A stretch of DNA of 64,000 nucleotides from Phytoseiulus persimilis (lineage: Eukaryota > Arthropoda > Arachnida > Mesostigmata > Phytoseiidae), in assembly GCA_037576195.1 (NCBI GenBank), contig CM075102.1, forward strand, positions 25,540,745 to 25,604,744, given 5' to 3'. The translations under genes were made by a program, and so were the position numbers. Below the pieces are notes generated by a model, which was not told where the DNA came from, ran no database searches, and was given only the letters and a program-made list of their open reading frames with translations. This document shows positions 63,054 through 64,000 of the stretch, piece by piece; position 1 is the first letter of the stretch, and every line of letters starts with the position of its first letter.

Positions 63054-63449
63054 AATACCCAGAATCCCGACAAGATCTCTCTCCTCGAATAGAGACTTAG
63101 TGAATGTCGACGAGATTTCTATGCTCAGCGATGAATCTGAACGAGGACTTGGGGAGTATGAGAGGAAACTGAGCTTTCAGAGGAAATTATAGTCGACGCG
63201 AAACCTATATCATTGATGCTACAAAACCCAGCCAGTCGCTCGACGCGCCGTGGGGCTCCGTCCTGATCCACAGTTGGAGAAACGTTCCATTCCGCATGAG
63301 CTCCGTCATGGAATTTTGCGACGGATCCAGATACATCGCTCAACATAGGAGTCTCGCTGACTTTCACCAAGGCTGGAATTGAGGGGAAGAAGTGGACGAG
63401 ATACCGGGTATTCGGCATTCTGTGTATTTCAGCCGGGATTCTGGGTATT
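63054..63449. repeat. Diverged inverted repeat flanking about 0.2 kb
   Basis: Positions 63054-63069 are an exact 16-bp inverse match to 63434-63449. Further inward, the stretch at about 63,118-63,138 on the plus strand matches the minus strand near 63,325-63,345 at 18 of 21 positions, with similar sequence between. Both arms read as related peptides (IPRIP ... SMLSDESERG on plus, IPRIP ... PMLSDVSGSV on minus). The pair looks like two oppositely oriented, aged copies of one sequence. Confidence 0.6.
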
Positions 63450-63626
63450 CGCGATTCCGGATTTTTGGGGTTCCGGGTATGCACCGACATCGACGACAAC
63501 GATGACAACTGGAATGCATCAATCAAACCATCAGCTTCTCGAGCGATGTGAATTTCAAATAAAAGACACTGTATAGACTGACGACAAGGCGGACCCGATT
63601 TATCCAACTCTACTGGCTATGATCAG

Positions 63627-63862
63627 ATTTATGGATGGTGACCCTCGGTCTCTGGCCCGATTTTACAGAGATGCTCCACGATACCGAAGGCAGAGCAGTT
63701 ATGTTCCAAAACCTCCGACTCCGTGAGTACAACGGAAAACTGATGCTTTCTACGACGACAAACACCATCATCACCGTCAACACCCAACATGAAACCGCGA
63801 AACACCTGAACGACTGGTTTAAAAAAGATGGCTATAATCACGAGTATGAAGAGCTCATCTAG
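63627..63862 (+). CDS. RPA70-like OB-fold single-strand DNA-binding protein, C-terminal part (possible last exon or decayed copy)
   Basis: The frame read from 63635 to the TAG at 63860-63862 gives about 75 residues. Their order fits the second half of an RPA1 DNA-binding domain: VTLGLWPDF recalls the VTLWG strand, NLRLREYNGK the ARVSDFGG strand, LSTTTNT the LSSSST turn, and HLNDWFKKDG the KLRGWFDAEG helix. RPA70 binds single-stranded DNA; shortened RPA-like proteins are also encoded by Helitron transposons. The N-terminal half is not in the same frame: RFMDGD sits just upstream in another frame. Either a frameshift has broken the gene or an intron ends at CTATGATCAG (63626), with 63627 opening the last exon in phase 1. 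An AATAAA lies 41 bp after the stop. The domain call is by motif memory only. Confidence 0.5.
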
Positions 63863-63902
63863 CACTCACGGCAGCGTCACCGGAATCTTTGTTCGAGAAT
63901 GG

Positions 63903-63908
63903 AATAAA
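63903..63908 (+). terminator. Candidate poly(A) signal after the RPA-like frame
   Basis: AATAAA lies 41 bp beyond the TAG of the RPA-like frame, a normal distance for a short 3' untranslated region. It supports the frame being, or having been, the end of a real transcript. Confidence 0.4.
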
Positions 63909-63937
63909 GGCATATCAGGGAAACATGATTGACCAGC

Positions 63938-63976
63938 CGGCCTTCGGCCGACTGGAGTCGGCCGCGCTCCGCGCGG
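63938..63976. repeat. Cluster of overlapping GC-rich palindromes at the window end
   Basis: There are three perfect hairpins: a 5-bp stem with TTC loop (63938-63950), a 9-bp stem CGGCCGACT with 2-base loop (63945-63964), and a 6-bp stem CCGCGC with TCC loop (63962-63976). They overlap, so they are alternatives. A weaker GGAC/GTCC hairpin follows. GC-rich hairpins mark Helitron 3' ends, but the window stops before any terminal CTRR could be judged. Confidence 0.6.
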
Positions 63977-64000
63977 TTGGACGGCGGTCCTTGCGATCGA

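Larger units (their letters stand above)
57900..63600. mobile_element. Region of decayed mobile elements
   Basis: The DNA here is visibly more AT-rich than the 52 kb upstream of the zinc-finger gene and lacks its tetranucleotide arrays. Short open frames on both strands carry fragments like transposon proteins: helicase-like on the plus strand near 62 kb, reverse-transcriptase-like traces on the minus strand near 58.8 and 60.6 kb. Frames change often and stops are frequent, as expected of old insertions. Apart from the listed pieces, I recognise no gene in it. Confidence 0.45.

Noticed and set aside
1..64000. CRISPR arrays, bacterial operons, ribosomal RNA or prokaryotic origins
   Set aside because: The spliced zinc-finger gene shows this is eukaryotic DNA, and no evenly spaced direct repeats or rRNA-like sequence was seen.

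Overview
This is eukaryotic nuclear DNA, most likely from an arthropod with a compact genome. The one secure gene has GT-AG introns as short as 61, 132 and 195 bp, and its protein belongs to the animal ZNF423/ZNF521 (Drosophila Oaz) zinc-finger family. Base composition is fairly GC- and CpG-rich, with many short tetranucleotide arrays. That, with the short introns, would suit a mesostigmatid (predatory) mite, but this is a guess that sequence searches would have to confirm.

Layout. (1) Positions 1 to about 52,175 hold no gene I can name. This long stretch is packed with short simple repeats: GGTC/GACC, CAGC, GGAC and GCCC tetranucleotides, CGG and GTC trinucleotides, and T, A and C homopolymers. 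Open frames there are mostly what GC-rich DNA gives by chance. Two minus-strand spots (23.1-23.5 kb, with a signal-peptide-like start and plausible splice sites; and 39.56-39.71 kb) are listed as weak candidate exons. (2) Positions 52,176-56,982 (+) hold a five-exon C2H2 zinc-finger gene. Its predicted protein of about 986 residues has roughly 24-25 fingers, and a possible AATAAA poly(A) signal lies at 57,534. The region upstream could be its regulatory domain or a very long first intron, because the true 5' end is not established. (3) From about 57.9 kb to the end the sequence becomes more AT-rich and reads as a graveyard of mobile DNA. It contains minus-strand traces resembling a non-LTR reverse transcriptase, a plus-strand fragment resembling a Pif1-type helicase with an 11-bp duplication that breaks its frame, a diverged inverted repeat, an RPA70-like OB-fold reading frame with its own stop and poly(A) signal, and a final 60 bp of overlapping GC-rich palindromes.

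How the parts relate. The zinc-finger gene is expected to encode a nuclear, DNA-binding, multi-partner developmental transcription factor. The helicase-like and RPA-like pieces lie on the same strand about 1.3 kb apart. Pif1-type helicase and RPA-like protein are found together in many autonomous Helitrons, so a decayed Helitron-like element is the simplest joint explanation. No Rep (HUH) domain was recognised, so this remains an inference.
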